Positions 1 through 7,573 of a stretch of 57,045 nucleotides of DNA are shown piece after piece. The first letter of the stretch is position 1, and each line of letters begins with the position of its first letter. The stretch comes from Clostridia bacterium (lineage in GTDB: Bacteria; Bacillota; Clostridia; Oscillospirales; CAG-272): assembly GCA_017522795.1 (NCBI GenBank), contig JAFWXZ010000015.1, positions 1 to 57,045 on the forward strand, given 5' to 3'. A model generated the notes under the pieces. That model was not told the DNA's origin. It did not search any database and worked only from the letters and a program-made list of their open reading frames with translations. The position numbers were made by a program, and so were the translations under genes.

Positions 1-1392
1 ACCGGTACCAACGATAACAGAACGGACTTTCAGCGTATGATGAAAGATTCCGCAAAAAAGCCTTGGGATATAATTCTAGTGTATAAGCTGGACCGTTTCT
101 CACGTAACAAGTACGAGATGGCTATTCACCGTAAAACTCTCAAAGATAATGGAGTTAAGCTTGTATCTGTTAAAGAAAACATCCCGGATACGCCTGAAGG
201 CATTATTCTTGAGTCACTACTTGAGGGTATGGCTGAGTACTACTCGGTTGAACTTGCTCAAAAGGTAAGACGAGGGCAAAGAGAGACTCGCATTAAAGGC
301 AATTATGCCGGCGGAGGTATTCCATATGGCTATACGGTCAAGAAGATTGGAGGTGAGAAAAAATACGTTGTAAAAGAAGCAGAAGCGGCTGTTGTTAGGC
401 GAATATTTGAAGAATATGCTGAAGGTAAAATCGCTCGAGATATAATCGACGGACTAACAGCAGATGGAATCTTCGCTCGTGACGGAAAACCTTTTGGAAG
501 GACTGCAATGTATGGTATGCTTCAAAACGAAAGATACACCGGAACCTATAGGCATAAATCTGATGGTGAATTCTACCACACATTTCCTCGTATTGTACCA
601 CAACAGTTGTTTGACGCAGTTCGCATAATAGCTGAAAGCAACAAACTTGGTAAGCATTCAACCGAAAGCCCTTACCTACTTCGAGGAAAAGTTAAGTGTG
701 GCCACTGTGGAGCAACAGTACGTGGTGATGCAGGAACTTCAAGAACAGGTGAGGTGCTGCGATATTATGCCTGTGCAAACCAAAAACGAGTGAAAAAGAA
801 ATGCCGAAAAAAATCTATGAGGAAGGAGGATCTGGAAAAGTTAGTGGTAGAGGTTACCTTAAGAGCTTTAAACAATCCCTCTCAAATCTCTGTACTTGTA
901 GATAGAATTTTTGAACTTAACGAAAATCGTGCTGAAACCAACGAGACCTTAATTCCCTTATACAGAGAATTGGCTGAAGCAAAAAAGGCTGCAGATAACC
1001 TTCTAAAAGCTATGGAACAAGGCATAATTACAAATACCACAAAGATAAGGCTTAATGAAATCGAGGCAAAAATAGCGGAGCTTAATGAGCAAATTAAAGT
1101 AGCTGACTCAAAAGCACGTCTCAAGGTATCTAAGTCGGACATTTTGAAGTTCATAAACAAAGCTATTCGAAAAGAACCTGCTCAAATGATACGGTTACTT
1201 GTAAAACGCATTTTACTTTACGATGACCGGATAGAAATCTATTACAACATTACAGAAGGAACTAGACCTGATGAGGAAACTCATCAGGCCTTTTCTTTTT
1301 ATACGGAAAAATTTACGTATGAAAACCACGCTTGGATCTATACAAAGAAAGGAGAGAATTCTACCACTTATGATGTTATCCTTTTCATCTAG
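1..1392 (+). CDS. Large serine recombinase, 5'-truncated by window edge
   Basis: A site-specific DNA recombinase of the serine (resolvase/invertase) superfamily. The frame is open from base 1, and its first residues (TGTNDNRTDFQR) match residues about 53-64 of the second recombinase at 1524, so roughly the first 50 residues, including the catalytic serine, lie outside the window. Visible parts are the end of the resolvase domain (VYKLDRFSRNKYEMAIHRK), a recombinase domain, a zinc beta-ribbon with CGHCG and a later CANQ...KKC pair, and a Lys/Glu-rich coiled coil. The C-terminal motif RPDEETHQAFSFYT is shared with the second recombinase. The two proteins are clearly paralogous in tandem, a layout common in integrative or mobilisable elements. 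What it excises or inverts cannot be told from here. Confidence 0.9.
   Translation, partial: TGTNDNRTDFQRMMKDSAKKPWDIILVYKLDRFSRNKYEMAIHRKTLKDNGVKLVSVKENIPDTPEGIILESLLEGMAEYYSVELAQKVRRGQRETRIKGNYAGGGIPYGYTVKKIGGEKKYVVKEAEAAVVRRIFEEYAEGKIARDIIDGLTADGIFARDGKPFGRTAMYGMLQNERYTGTYRHKSDGEFYHTFPRIVPQQLFDAVRIIAESNKLGKHSTESPYLLRGKVKCGHCGATVRGDAGTSRTGEVLRYYACANQKRVKKKCRKKSMRKEDLEKLVVEVTLRALNNPSQISVLVDRIFELNENRAETNETLIPLYRELAEAKKAADNLLKAMEQGIITNTTKIRLNEIEAKIAELNEQIKVADSKARLKVSKSDILKFINKAIRKEPAQMIRLLVKRILLYDDRIEIYYNITEGTRPDEETHQAFSFYTEKFTYENHAWIYTKKGENSTTYDVILFI
1267..1300 (+). terminator. Terminator-like hairpin inside recombinase 1 coding sequence
   Basis: A 9-bp perfect stem (CCTGATGAG / CTCATCAGG, loop GAAA) is followed by CCTTTTCTTTTT. 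It lies about 90 bases before the stop codon, within the codons for the PDEETHQA motif. The shape fits a Rho-independent terminator, but it is also coding sequence. Confidence 0.45.
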
Positions 1393-1467
1393 AACATCTT
1401 GTACTAGTTCGGCATATATAAGACCAAAATAATACAGTAAAAACACAAAATTGGGTAGTAAAATAAG

Positions 1468-1496
1468 TTCACTTTTAGAAAAAAATAGTGTATGAT
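1468..1496 (+). promoter_or_regulatory. Weak sigma-A-like promoter before recombinase 2
   Basis: TTCACT at 1468-1473 and TATGAT at 1491-1496 are separated by 17 bases, just upstream of the AGAAAGGAG ribosome-binding site for the gene at 1524. The -35 box is poor, so this is a tentative call. Confidence 0.4.
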
Positions 1497-1523
1497 AAAA
1501 ACACATCACAGAAAGGAGCAAAT

Positions 1524-3041
1524 ATGAAAACTGGAGTAATTTATGCACGTTATTCAAGTAACGTGCAGACGGAACAATCCATAGAAGGACAGGTGCATGT
1601 CATCACGGAATATGCCGAGAGAAACGGCATTGAAATTGTTGGCTCATACATTGACAAAGCTACAACCGGCACTAACGACAACCGTCCCGGATTTCAGAGT
1701 ATGATGAAGGATTCATTCAAGAAGGAATGGGACTGCATTTTGGTGTACAAGCTGGACCGCTTTTCGCGTAACAAGTACGAAATGGCAATTCACCGAAAGA
1801 CGCTTCGGAATAACGGAATCAGGCTGATATCGGTGACCGAAAACATTCCCGATTCGCCCGAGGGTGTAATACTTGAATCGGTTCTTGAGGGCATGGCAGA
1901 ATACTATTCGCTTGATATTTCTCAGAAAACCAAACGAGGCAAACGGGAGAGCCGACTTAAAGGAAATTATGATGGTGGGGCTATTGCCTATGGTTACAAG
2001 ATCGTAAAGGTCAACGGTGAGTACAAGGCAGCGATTTGCGACAAGAATGCTGCCGTAGTGAGACGTATATTTGAAGAATACTTATCGGGCAAGGTTGTCC
2101 AAAAGATAGTTGACGGTCTGAATGCGGACGGAATACGCAACCAAAGAGGCAATCCGTTCTCTGTATGCACCGTCACCAATATGCTGCACAACGAAAGGTA
2201 TATCGGGAGATGTAAGTACAGAGATGATAAAGTTTACACAAACATTTTTCCACGACTTATTCCAGACGATTGGTTTGAGTTGGCGCAAAGGTTTCTAAAA
2301 GAAAACCACCGAGGTGCCAACTCTGCCAAAAATCCTTTTATACTTAAAAGCAAACTCAAGTGTGGATGCTGTGGTGGTAAGATGCGTGGCAACAGTGCGA
2401 CAACTACGGCAGGCAAGACTTTCCGCTATTATTCCTGTGTAAACAAGCTAAAAAATAAAAAATTGTGTACAAAAACGAGCATTCACAAAGAGATTTTAGA
2501 AAAGACGGTTATAGATACTGTGATGAAAATTTTGTATTCTTCCGATGGAATAGATACGATTGTGGATAGAATTTATGAGATAAACGAAAGCAAGCGACAG
2601 AACAATGACATTATAAAAGCTCTGCTCGAAGAGAAGAAAAAGTGCCAAAGACAACTAGATAATATTATGGAGGCGGTTGAAAAAGGGATTTTTACCGACT
2701 CGGTAAAGGAACGCATCGCAAGTTACGAAGCGCAGCTGGCAGCACTCAACAATAAAATCTCCGAAAAAGGCTCTGAAGCAAGAAAAAGCTTAAGCAAGGA
2801 TGACATACGCAAAAAGCTAAAAGAGGTAATCCGCAAGGAACCCGCTCAGATAATAAGACTGCTGATAAAACAGATCGTAGTCTACGAGGACAAGGTGGAA
2901 ATATACTTCTATCATACAGACAAAAATGGACCTGATGAGGATTCTCATCAGGCCATTTGTTTTTATTCGGAAAGAATCAAGCTGGAAAACACCGAAGGAG
3001 CCAAAATGCTCTCGGAATGGGAGGTGTTTGTATTGGTGTAA
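1524..3041 (+). CDS. Large serine recombinase (site-specific recombinase)
   Basis: A complete serine recombinase of 505 residues. The start at 1524 is chosen because AGAAAGGAG lies directly upstream and the protein then begins MKTGVIYARYSSNVQTEQ, the canonical N-terminus; a longer frame reaches back to 1488 without support. Order: resolvase catalytic domain (about 1-150; catalytic Ser in ARYSS, then LDRFSRN), recombinase domain (about 160-270), zinc ribbon (CGCCGGKMRGN ... CVNK ... C) and a coiled-coil tail. The C-terminal motif is GPDEDSHQAICFY. It is paralogous to the truncated recombinase just upstream. Such pairs usually belong to integrative elements, but no other clear element genes are seen here. 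Confidence 0.92.
   Translation: MKTGVIYARYSSNVQTEQSIEGQVHVITEYAERNGIEIVGSYIDKATTGTNDNRPGFQSMMKDSFKKEWDCILVYKLDRFSRNKYEMAIHRKTLRNNGIRLISVTENIPDSPEGVILESVLEGMAEYYSLDISQKTKRGKRESRLKGNYDGGAIAYGYKIVKVNGEYKAAICDKNAAVVRRIFEEYLSGKVVQKIVDGLNADGIRNQRGNPFSVCTVTNMLHNERYIGRCKYRDDKVYTNIFPRLIPDDWFELAQRFLKENHRGANSAKNPFILKSKLKCGCCGGKMRGNSATTTAGKTFRYYSCVNKLKNKKLCTKTSIHKEILEKTVIDTVMKILYSSDGIDTIVDRIYEINESKRQNNDIIKALLEEKKKCQRQLDNIMEAVEKGIFTDSVKERIASYEAQLAALNNKISEKGSEARKSLSKDDIRKKLKEVIRKEPAQIIRLLIKQIVVYEDKVEIYFYHTDKNGPDEDSHQAICFYSERIKLENTEGAKMLSEWEVFVLV
2931..2963 (+). terminator. Hairpin inside recombinase 2 coding sequence
   Basis: The same 9-bp stem as in recombinase 1 (CCTGATGAG / CTCATCAGG, loop GATT) occurs in the codons for PDEDSHQA, followed by CCATTTGTTTTTA. 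The T-run is weaker than in recombinase 1. Confidence 0.35.
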
Positions 3042-3250
3042 AATAACACGTTGTTTTTGTTGTTGCACAGCTTCTAGCGTGAATGTTACAACAACAATCT
3101 CTTATCCTTGTATCATTAATTATACCACAAATCTTGTCTTTTTTTTAATCTAAAACAAAGATAATACACAATGATACACTTTTCGATATTCAAAAAATAA
3201 TATTGAGAGGGTGGGTTTTATTTCTACATTCTCTTATGTTATAATTACTT

Positions 3251-3270
3251 TACCCAATGAGAGTTGGGTA
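3251..3270 (+). promoter_or_regulatory. Leader hairpin/operator-like palindrome
   Basis: The inverted repeat TACCCAA-TGAGAG-TTGGGTA lies between a TATAAT (3240-3245) and the GAAGGAGG ribosome-binding site of the small gene at 3292. It could be an operator or a leader hairpin. No matching copy was noticed elsewhere. Confidence 0.4.
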
Positions 3271-3291
3271 AAACATGAAGGAGGTAAAATC

Positions 3292-3507
3292 ATGCTTGTA
3301 AAAGTAATTGCTCGCTACAATATCATTTTACCCGATCGTATTGCAACGGATGATGATCTTAGAGCATTGGATGGTATTTTTGAAAGCGACCCTTTTGAAA
3401 TTGATCCATCATTAAACATGTCTGATAAGCTTGAATATGCCTATAAGATTATAGAGCCTGTTCTGCCACGGGCTTATTGCGATAGTCTTGAGTTGGTTGA
3501 ACTGTAA
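3292..3507 (+). CDS. Small uncharacterised acidic protein (71 aa)
   Basis: The start at 3292 is set by a strong ribosome-binding site (GAAGGAGGTAAAATC before ATG); an in-frame extension to 3211 has no such site. The product begins MLVKVIARYNI and is acidic (DDDLRALDGIFESDPFEID), with no signal peptide, membrane segment or motif I recognise. The upstream palindrome and the downstream hairpin suggest a small monocistronic, regulated unit. It lies between the recombinases and the HEPN/nucleotidyltransferase pair, so an accessory role is plausible, but no function is assigned. Confidence 0.7.
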   Translation: MLVKVIARYNIILPDRIATDDDLRALDGIFESDPFEIDPSLNMSDKLEYAYKIIEPVLPRAYCDSLELVEL

Positions 3508-3515
3508 TAAACCAC

Positions 3516-3543
3516 AAAGGGGAGGTATTCCACTCTCCCCTTT
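3516..3543 (+). terminator. Hairpin after the 71-aa gene
   Basis: Perfect 9-bp stem AAAGGGGAG / CTCCCCTTT with a 10-base loop, starting 8 bases after the stop codon. Only a short T tract follows. Confidence 0.55.
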
Positions 3544-3705
3544 AACTATACATATTATCATTTTTTCGCTTATTACATTGGTTAAAAATTCAAAAATGAC
3601 AAAATTCACATTTTGGATCTTTAGAAAACCAACAAATTCCTATTACATAGTAATAGGAAAAAACAAAATTTTGCTCTTTTTGTGATTCTTAGAGATGCTG
3701 AGACC

Positions 3706-3755
3706 ATATCGAGTGTTCATAACAGATTCAAGTTATGGACACTCGATATTTTTTT
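3706..3755 (+). terminator. Strong Rho-independent terminator
   Basis: An 18-bp stem (3706-3723 with 3732-3749, one G-U pair) is followed by six Ts. It reads forward, about 200 bases after the small gene, and may be its main terminator or a remnant of a lost gene. Confidence 0.65.
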
Positions 3756-4003
3756 ATAGCTAGCAGCCATTTTCCACCTCATAAAAATAAGTATTTTTAT
3801 ACATTTACCATTATATCACTATTCTCGACAAAAAGCAAGTGATTTCCTAAAATAAATTGCACGAGCGTTGAATTTTTTGCATCTCCACAAATCATTGTTT
3901 CGCATTACTGATATCGGCACCGATATATCCGCTCACCTGTCTATGATTGCTTATCCGTGTGTCTTTTCTTTGCTTACTGCGTATCAAATTTTGAGTGCCG
4001 TAA

Positions 4004-4040
4004 AAGAAATATCCGAATTGTCACGCAAGACAATTCGGAT
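4004..4040 (-). terminator. Terminator of the nucleotidyltransferase gene
   Basis: Perfect 12-bp stem (ATCCGAATTGTC / GACAATTCGGAT) just past the minus-strand stop codon. On the minus strand it is followed by ATTTCTTTT. Confidence 0.6.
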
Positions 4041-4050
4041 GTTTCAGATT

Positions 4051-4689
4051 TCAGTTTTTATCGTACATTTCGTTTATAGTTTCCGCGAATATTGACCGCG
4101 AGTGTTTATTCAGGTCAGTGTTGTTATTCTTTTTCTCTATGTAATAATCTCTGGTTTCTCCCCATAAACTATTTTCTTTCAGCCAGTCTATTTTTTCATC
4201 AAGACCCACAAACGGTCTTGGTTGTAATGCCCAAACATATTGGTTTTGTTTCTTTTCAAAACGAATATACTTCTGATCCTCGACTCCATCAGCGTTTGTG
4301 AAACTTTTTACCATTGCAATATCACAGCTATGGATTATTTTTGACCGTTCATGATCGATTTTCTTAATAGTTAATACTCTGGTAGAATCTTCACAAGGAC
4401 TGTATCCGTACTTTGGCGCCACCTTATCAATCGCTCTCTTTATCGTTAGGCGAATATCTTTAGGAGTGTACTTCTGCTCATCGTCATTTACTTCAAAATT
4501 CACATCGAAGTCGAATCCAATATTAGAATTCAAATCCTGAGTTATCATATTGCGGCTTGAGCTTCCTATGAAGTCATATCTAAACGTAAATTTCTTTCTT
4601 ACCTCGTCTTGAACCTCATGAATCAGCTGAAGCAATTCTTCTTTAACCGGAGCGGCCGTTTTCTTAGTTACATACTGAAAATCATGCAT
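4051..4689 (-). CDS. Pol-beta-fold nucleotidyltransferase (MNT-like)
   Basis: A 212-residue protein with the nucleotidyltransferase signature: IGSSSRN at about 41-47, FDFDVNF giving Asp60 and Asp62, and a third acidic strand CDIAMV with Asp123. All three metal-binding aspartates expected of a DNA-polymerase-beta-type enzyme are present, so it is probably active. The start at 4689 is favoured by AAGGAGAAAAATC before ATG over an upstream start at 4728. It lies downstream of the HEPN-like gene in the same orientation, 109 bases away, with its own consensus promoter in the gap. HEPN plus MNT pairs are known as toxin-antitoxin modules in which the MNT partner nucleotidylates the HEPN toxin. A CD-NTase-like or drug-modifying role is possible but not indicated. 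Confidence 0.75.
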   Translation of the reverse strand: MHDFQYVTKKTAAPVKEELLQLIHEVQDEVRKKFTFRYDFIGSSSRNMITQDLNSNIGFDFDVNFEVNDDEQKYTPKDIRLTIKRAIDKVAPKYGYSPCEDSTRVLTIKKIDHERSKIIHSCDIAMVKSFTNADGVEDQKYIRFEKKQNQYVWALQPRPFVGLDEKIDWLKENSLWGETRDYYIEKKNNNTDLNKHSRSIFAETINEMYDKN

Positions 4690-4752
4690 GATTTTTCTCC
4701 TTATTTTAATTTGCCTCCAACCTACCAAATAACGTTTCCGTTAAATCGTTAT

Positions 4753-4781
4753 AGAATACACTATGTTCTTTGTTTTGTCAA
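4753..4781 (-). promoter_or_regulatory. Promoter of the nucleotidyltransferase gene
   Basis: On the minus strand TTGACA (4781-4776), 17 bases, then TATTCT (4758-4753). A perfect -35 and correct spacing, about 65 bases ahead of the start codon. Confidence 0.7.
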
Positions 4782-4798
4782 TAGTTTTCTAAAAAGTT

Positions 4799-5491
4799 TT
4801 AGTCGATTTTTATAATTATCTGTTCTATCAAGTCCCATTCAGTCTGATACTGCCATTTGTTTTCTCTGAATTCAGCACATGCGTTTATTTCTTTTGCAAA
4901 ACTAACTCGTATGTCTTCAGGCAAGTGATTGTAAAGGTTAATAATATTCGCACACAGCGAACGTTCTTGGTATCCTGTGTTCTTGCACGGTCTGAATTTT
5001 CTGTGAAGCAAAAATCTATTGTGCGAAACTTCATTTCGCAGCTCAATAATTGCATCCAAATGCTTATGGCTTATAGAATCCGCAGAAAAAAGGTCCTTTT
5101 TTTCTTCTTCAGTCAGCTTTTTGGATTGAAGAATAAGCTGGCCGAATGAAATTTCTGATAATGATTCGTACAGAGAGTATGTCTTGAGATTGTTTTTAAC
5201 CGTATATGTAAGTTTCAAGCAATCCGTTTTGCCAGAATATCTGTTTGAAATATATGCTCGGATTCTTTCTTCCAAGTATCCGATGTATTTGTAGAGTATT
5301 CTCCGGATTCTTTTATCGTATCTTAATGCTGTGGCAACTTCTCGGTATGAAACTTTACCGGCTTTATAGCTCTGCAAAAACTCTGCCACTATAAGATGCT
5401 CTTCGACACCCCTGACATCCATATAATGGCGTGCGCTTTCTATATCTTCCGCAGCACAATCAACTATATCTAAAAATGCCTTATATTCCAT
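4799..5491 (-). CDS. HEPN-domain / Abi_2-like protein
   Basis: A 230-residue, mostly helical protein. Near residue 152 it has LRNEVSHNRF, which fits the R-X4-H motif of HEPN ribonucleases (Arg152, Asn153, His157). An upstream segment, YIGYLEERIRAYISNRYS, resembles the helical core of AbiD/AbiF (Abi_2) abortive-infection proteins. There is no signal peptide or membrane segment, so it should act in the cytoplasm, most likely on RNA. The start at 5491 is the first ATG after a good promoter (5556-5528). It is followed by a nucleotidyltransferase gene, giving a HEPN-MNT-like pair, although both members are larger than usual and separately promoted. Confidence 0.65.
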   Translation of the reverse strand: MEYKAFLDIVDCAAEDIESARHYMDVRGVEEHLIVAEFLQSYKAGKVSYREVATALRYDKRIRRILYKYIGYLEERIRAYISNRYSGKTDCLKLTYTVKNNLKTYSLYESLSEISFGQLILQSKKLTEEEKKDLFSADSISHKHLDAIIELRNEVSHNRFLLHRKFRPCKNTGYQERSLCANIINLYNHLPEDIRVSFAKEINACAEFRENKWQYQTEWDLIEQIIIKID

Positions 5492-5527
5492 ATTGCATGC
5501 CTCGTTAATAACAGTAATCTTAGTAAT

Positions 5528-5556
5528 ATTTTACCACAAATATATGAATGTTTCAA
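5528..5556 (-). promoter_or_regulatory. Promoter of the HEPN-like gene
   Basis: Minus strand: TTGAAA (5556-5551), 17 bases, TAAAAT (5533-5528), with the extended -10 context TTTGTGGTAAAAT that recurs at other promoters in this window. Confidence 0.7.
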
Positions 5557-5592
5557 TACAATTCGCGAGAGTGATTAAATTTAAAATACCGC

Positions 5593-5621
5593 TTGACAAA
5601 TATGAGTTTCTAAGTTACAAT
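5593..5621 (+). promoter_or_regulatory. Orphan forward promoter
   Basis: TTGACA (5593-5598), 17 bases, TACAAT (5616-5621). No credible open frame follows; the transcript would run through the TGACCACAT repeats. Confidence 0.55.
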
Positions 5622-5662
5622 ACCACAACTGCAGAAGAAGAAATATCACTACATCCTTTGAC

Positions 5663-5793
5663 TGACCACATGGTTATCATCTGCTTCTTTGAACCTGACC
5701 ACATATCGGTATGATTTCGGAGCGTTTGATATAGAAAAGCGATGACCACATATCAATCATTCGGTACTCGTATTTGACCACATCTTTGACCAT
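5663..5793 (+). repeat. TGACCACAT direct repeats
   Basis: TGACCACAT occurs at 5663-5671, 5696-5704, 5743-5751 and 5775-5783, with a degenerate fifth TGACCAT at 5787-5793. The second and third copies share TGACCACATATC. Spacings are irregular (33, 47 and 32 bases), so it is not a CRISPR array. Repeated short sites of this kind are seen at the ends of some insertion sequences, for example the IS21 family, where they bind transposase. Confidence 0.6.
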
Positions 5794-5835
5794 AAACAGA
5801 TCCGGAGTACACGGAGACAAGAGTGCACGAGAGTA

Positions 5836-5887
5836 TGAAAAAGCCGTTTTTGCGTAGCAGAAAGGGCTAAAAAAAGCAAAAACGGCT
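5836..5887 (-). terminator. Perfect 12-bp inverted repeat, terminator-like on the minus strand
   Basis: AGCCGTTTTTGC (5842-5853) pairs with GCAAAAACGGCT (5876-5887). On the minus strand a T-rich tract follows the stem. No minus-strand gene ends here, so the transcript it serves is unknown. Confidence 0.45.
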
Positions 5888-6160
5888 AGAAAAAGATATA
5901 TCAATCAGTTGGGGTAGTAGAGGTCACAAGTTCAAGAATTGAACAGGTGAGCCACCACCTTAGATAGCAAACACGATAGTTCGCCATGCATTTAATGAAT
6001 TGTTTTTTTACATAGTGTTGCGCATATAAAATGAGGGTGTTACACAATTTGCCATGCAGATTTGCGAAATACCACTATGTTACAAATAATTCATCGAATT
6101 TTTTTCAAAATACTAATAATTTCTACATAATATTTCTTTATTAATAAAAATACAAAATTA

Positions 6161-6189
6161 TTGATAAAAACGCAGAAATATGCTATAAT
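6161..6189 (+). promoter_or_regulatory. Promoter of the sigma/anti-sigma operon
   Basis: TTGATA (6161-6166), 17 bases, TATAAT (6184-6189). It is followed by the AGAGGAG ribosome-binding site of the sigma factor gene. Confidence 0.75.
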
Positions 6190-6222
6190 GGGTAAGAAAA
6201 AATCAAAAAAAGAGGAGTTATT

Positions 6223-6783
6223 ATGTTACAATTTCTATTAACACTTACAGATGAGTCTAATCACGGGAAAGTTGAACATATATACAATACATATCACGAC
6301 TACATGATGAGATATGCGGTGAGCAAGCTTCAGGCGGCGGGCAGAACAAACTTGCAATATGATGCCGAAGACGCTGTGCAAAATGCCTTTATGAAGATCG
6401 TAAAACACATAGACAATATAGACTTTTCTCGAGGTGAAAATGATGTCAAAAATTATTGTTTAACCATATTATGCAACGAAGTTTGTCGCGTGTTGCGTGA
6501 CAACAAAGAAAATTTTGAATTTTTTGAAGATTTTTGCTCCGAAAAAGAGTATAACTTTATAGAAGAGCTTGAGATACAGGAAAGCTACAACGCGGTTGTC
6601 AAAGGCATTAAGGCTCTTGATGAAAAGTACAGCACCACCCTGTATCTCATATTCTGCAAAGAAAAGACGGTAAATCAAGTAGCCGAAATGATGGGACTTA
6701 CGCCCAAGACGGTCTACACAAGACTTGCCCGAGGTAAGGAGCTCTTACTCAATTCACTGAAAGGAGCAAAAATCAATGGATAA
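6223..6783 (+). CDS. ECF-type RNA polymerase sigma-70 factor
   Basis: A 186-residue sigma-70 family protein of the group 4 (ECF) type. Sigma region 2 is at about residues 20-85, with YDAEDAVQNAFMKIVKHI matching the -10-binding helix. Region 4 is at about 125-178, with VNQVAEMMGLTPKTVYTRL forming the helix-turn-helix that reads the -35 box. The start follows AGAGGAG and a consensus promoter. It overlaps the next gene by 8 bases, so the two are translationally coupled. With its membrane-anchored partner it should form a signal-responsive switch; its own target promoters are not identifiable here. Confidence 0.88.
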   Translation: MLQFLLTLTDESNHGKVEHIYNTYHDYMMRYAVSKLQAAGRTNLQYDAEDAVQNAFMKIVKHIDNIDFSRGENDVKNYCLTILCNEVCRVLRDNKENFEFFEDFCSEKEYNFIEELEIQESYNAVVKGIKALDEKYSTTLYLIFCKEKTVNQVAEMMGLTPKTVYTRLARGKELLLNSLKGAKING

Positions 6784-7432
6784 AAGCAATTTGGAGCTAT
6801 TCAAGCAAGCGATAAGCGAGGGATTAAGCGAAAAGTTTGACAGCGTTGTTGATAGTTGTACCGAGGAGATCGTCTGCTCGGATCAGCATAAGCTCGCTAT
6901 GCGGACGATCATCTACGGCAAAGCCGACACCAAAAAGTCTTTGTCGCCGAAAATGAAACGCATTATTGCTATTATTGTAGCGGCGGCGCTTCTGCTTACA
7001 AGCTGCGCTGTTATATTCCGTAATGAAATACGTGAGGTATTTGAGGAATTCTTTGTTAAGCTTACTTATTCAGGTGACGGAATGGGTAGTGATACTATAG
7101 AGGAAGTGTATGAACTAACGTATTTGCCTGAGGGGTATTATCTTATTGATAAACAAGTAAGACCTTTAAACATTAAATGGGAATATTCAAACGAAAACAA
7201 TGCTATGATTAAGTTTGAGCAACGCATTTTGAACAGAAGTGATTTTCATGTCGATAGTGAAAGCGGATATTCTCAAATAAAAGAAATCGAAAAATTTGAT
7301 GTTTATTATAGGAAAAACTCCGAACAACATTTTTATGTATGGAACGAAAACAAATATTCGTTCTGTCTTATTTCTGATTTAAAAATATCCGATGATGTGC
7401 TTGTTGAAATAATAAACGGAATCAAAAAGTAA
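6776..7432 (+). CDS. Membrane-anchored putative anti-sigma factor (DUF4367-like)
   Basis: A 218-residue protein with a cytoplasmic N-terminal part (1-60), one membrane helix (about 62-80) and an extracellular domain containing YELTYLPEGYYL, which resembles the DUF4367 domain found in anti-sigma-like proteins encoded with ECF sigma factors in Firmicutes. It overlaps the sigma gene by 8 bases. The N-terminal part is the likely sigma-binding region, although no classical zinc-binding anti-sigma motif is seen. A strong terminator follows. The cue sensed is unknown. Confidence 0.75.
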   Translation: MDKSNLELFKQAISEGLSEKFDSVVDSCTEEIVCSDQHKLAMRTIIYGKADTKKSLSPKMKRIIAIIVAAALLLTSCAVIFRNEIREVFEEFFVKLTYSGDGMGSDTIEEVYELTYLPEGYYLIDKQVRPLNIKWEYSNENNAMIKFEQRILNRSDFHVDSESGYSQIKEIEKFDVYYRKNSEQHFYVWNENKYSFCLISDLKISDDVLVEIINGIKK

Positions 7433-7451
7433 ATAAAAAAACATCTTGAAA

Positions 7452-7491
7452 AAACATCTTGAAAAAATTTCAAGATGTTTTTTTGTTTTTT
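7452..7491 (+). terminator. Terminator of the sigma/anti-sigma operon
   Basis: Stem AAACATCTTGAAA / TTTCAAGATGTTT (7452-7464 with 7468-7480) followed by a T-rich tract. The left arm is also partly duplicated at 7439-7451. Confidence 0.8.
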
Positions 7492-7573
7492 TGAAGAATT
7501 TTGCTTAATTTTGGAGTAATATATATGAGTTTTCCATTTTAGACTCAAAAAAATCAATAAAAGGAGATTTTTT

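Larger units (their letters stand above)
3508..4050. other. Intergenic stretch with three hairpins
   Basis: No convincing gene. It contains a GC-containing hairpin right after the small gene, a strong forward terminator near 3706-3755, about 250 bases of AT-rich sequence with no recognised feature, and a hairpin near 4011-4040 that terminates the minus-strand nucleotidyltransferase gene. Confidence 0.6.
5492..6222. other. Long intergenic region, possible element remnant
   Basis: No supported gene in about 730 bases. It holds the divergent promoter of the HEPN-like gene, an orphan forward promoter, a run of TGACCACAT direct repeats, a strong inverted repeat and, at the right end, the promoter of the sigma factor gene. 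The mix of repeats and a hairpin without a gene suggests a decayed mobile element or a regulatory RNA locus. Confidence 0.5.

Noticed and set aside
5663-5793. CRISPR-like array
   Set aside because: Repeats are only 9-12 bases with uneven spacing and no cas genes nearby.
5905-5945. tRNA 3'-end-like fragment (GAGGTCACAAGTTCAAG)
   Set aside because: It resembles a T-arm, but the acceptor stem and the rest of a cloverleaf are missing, so no tRNA or attachment site can be claimed.
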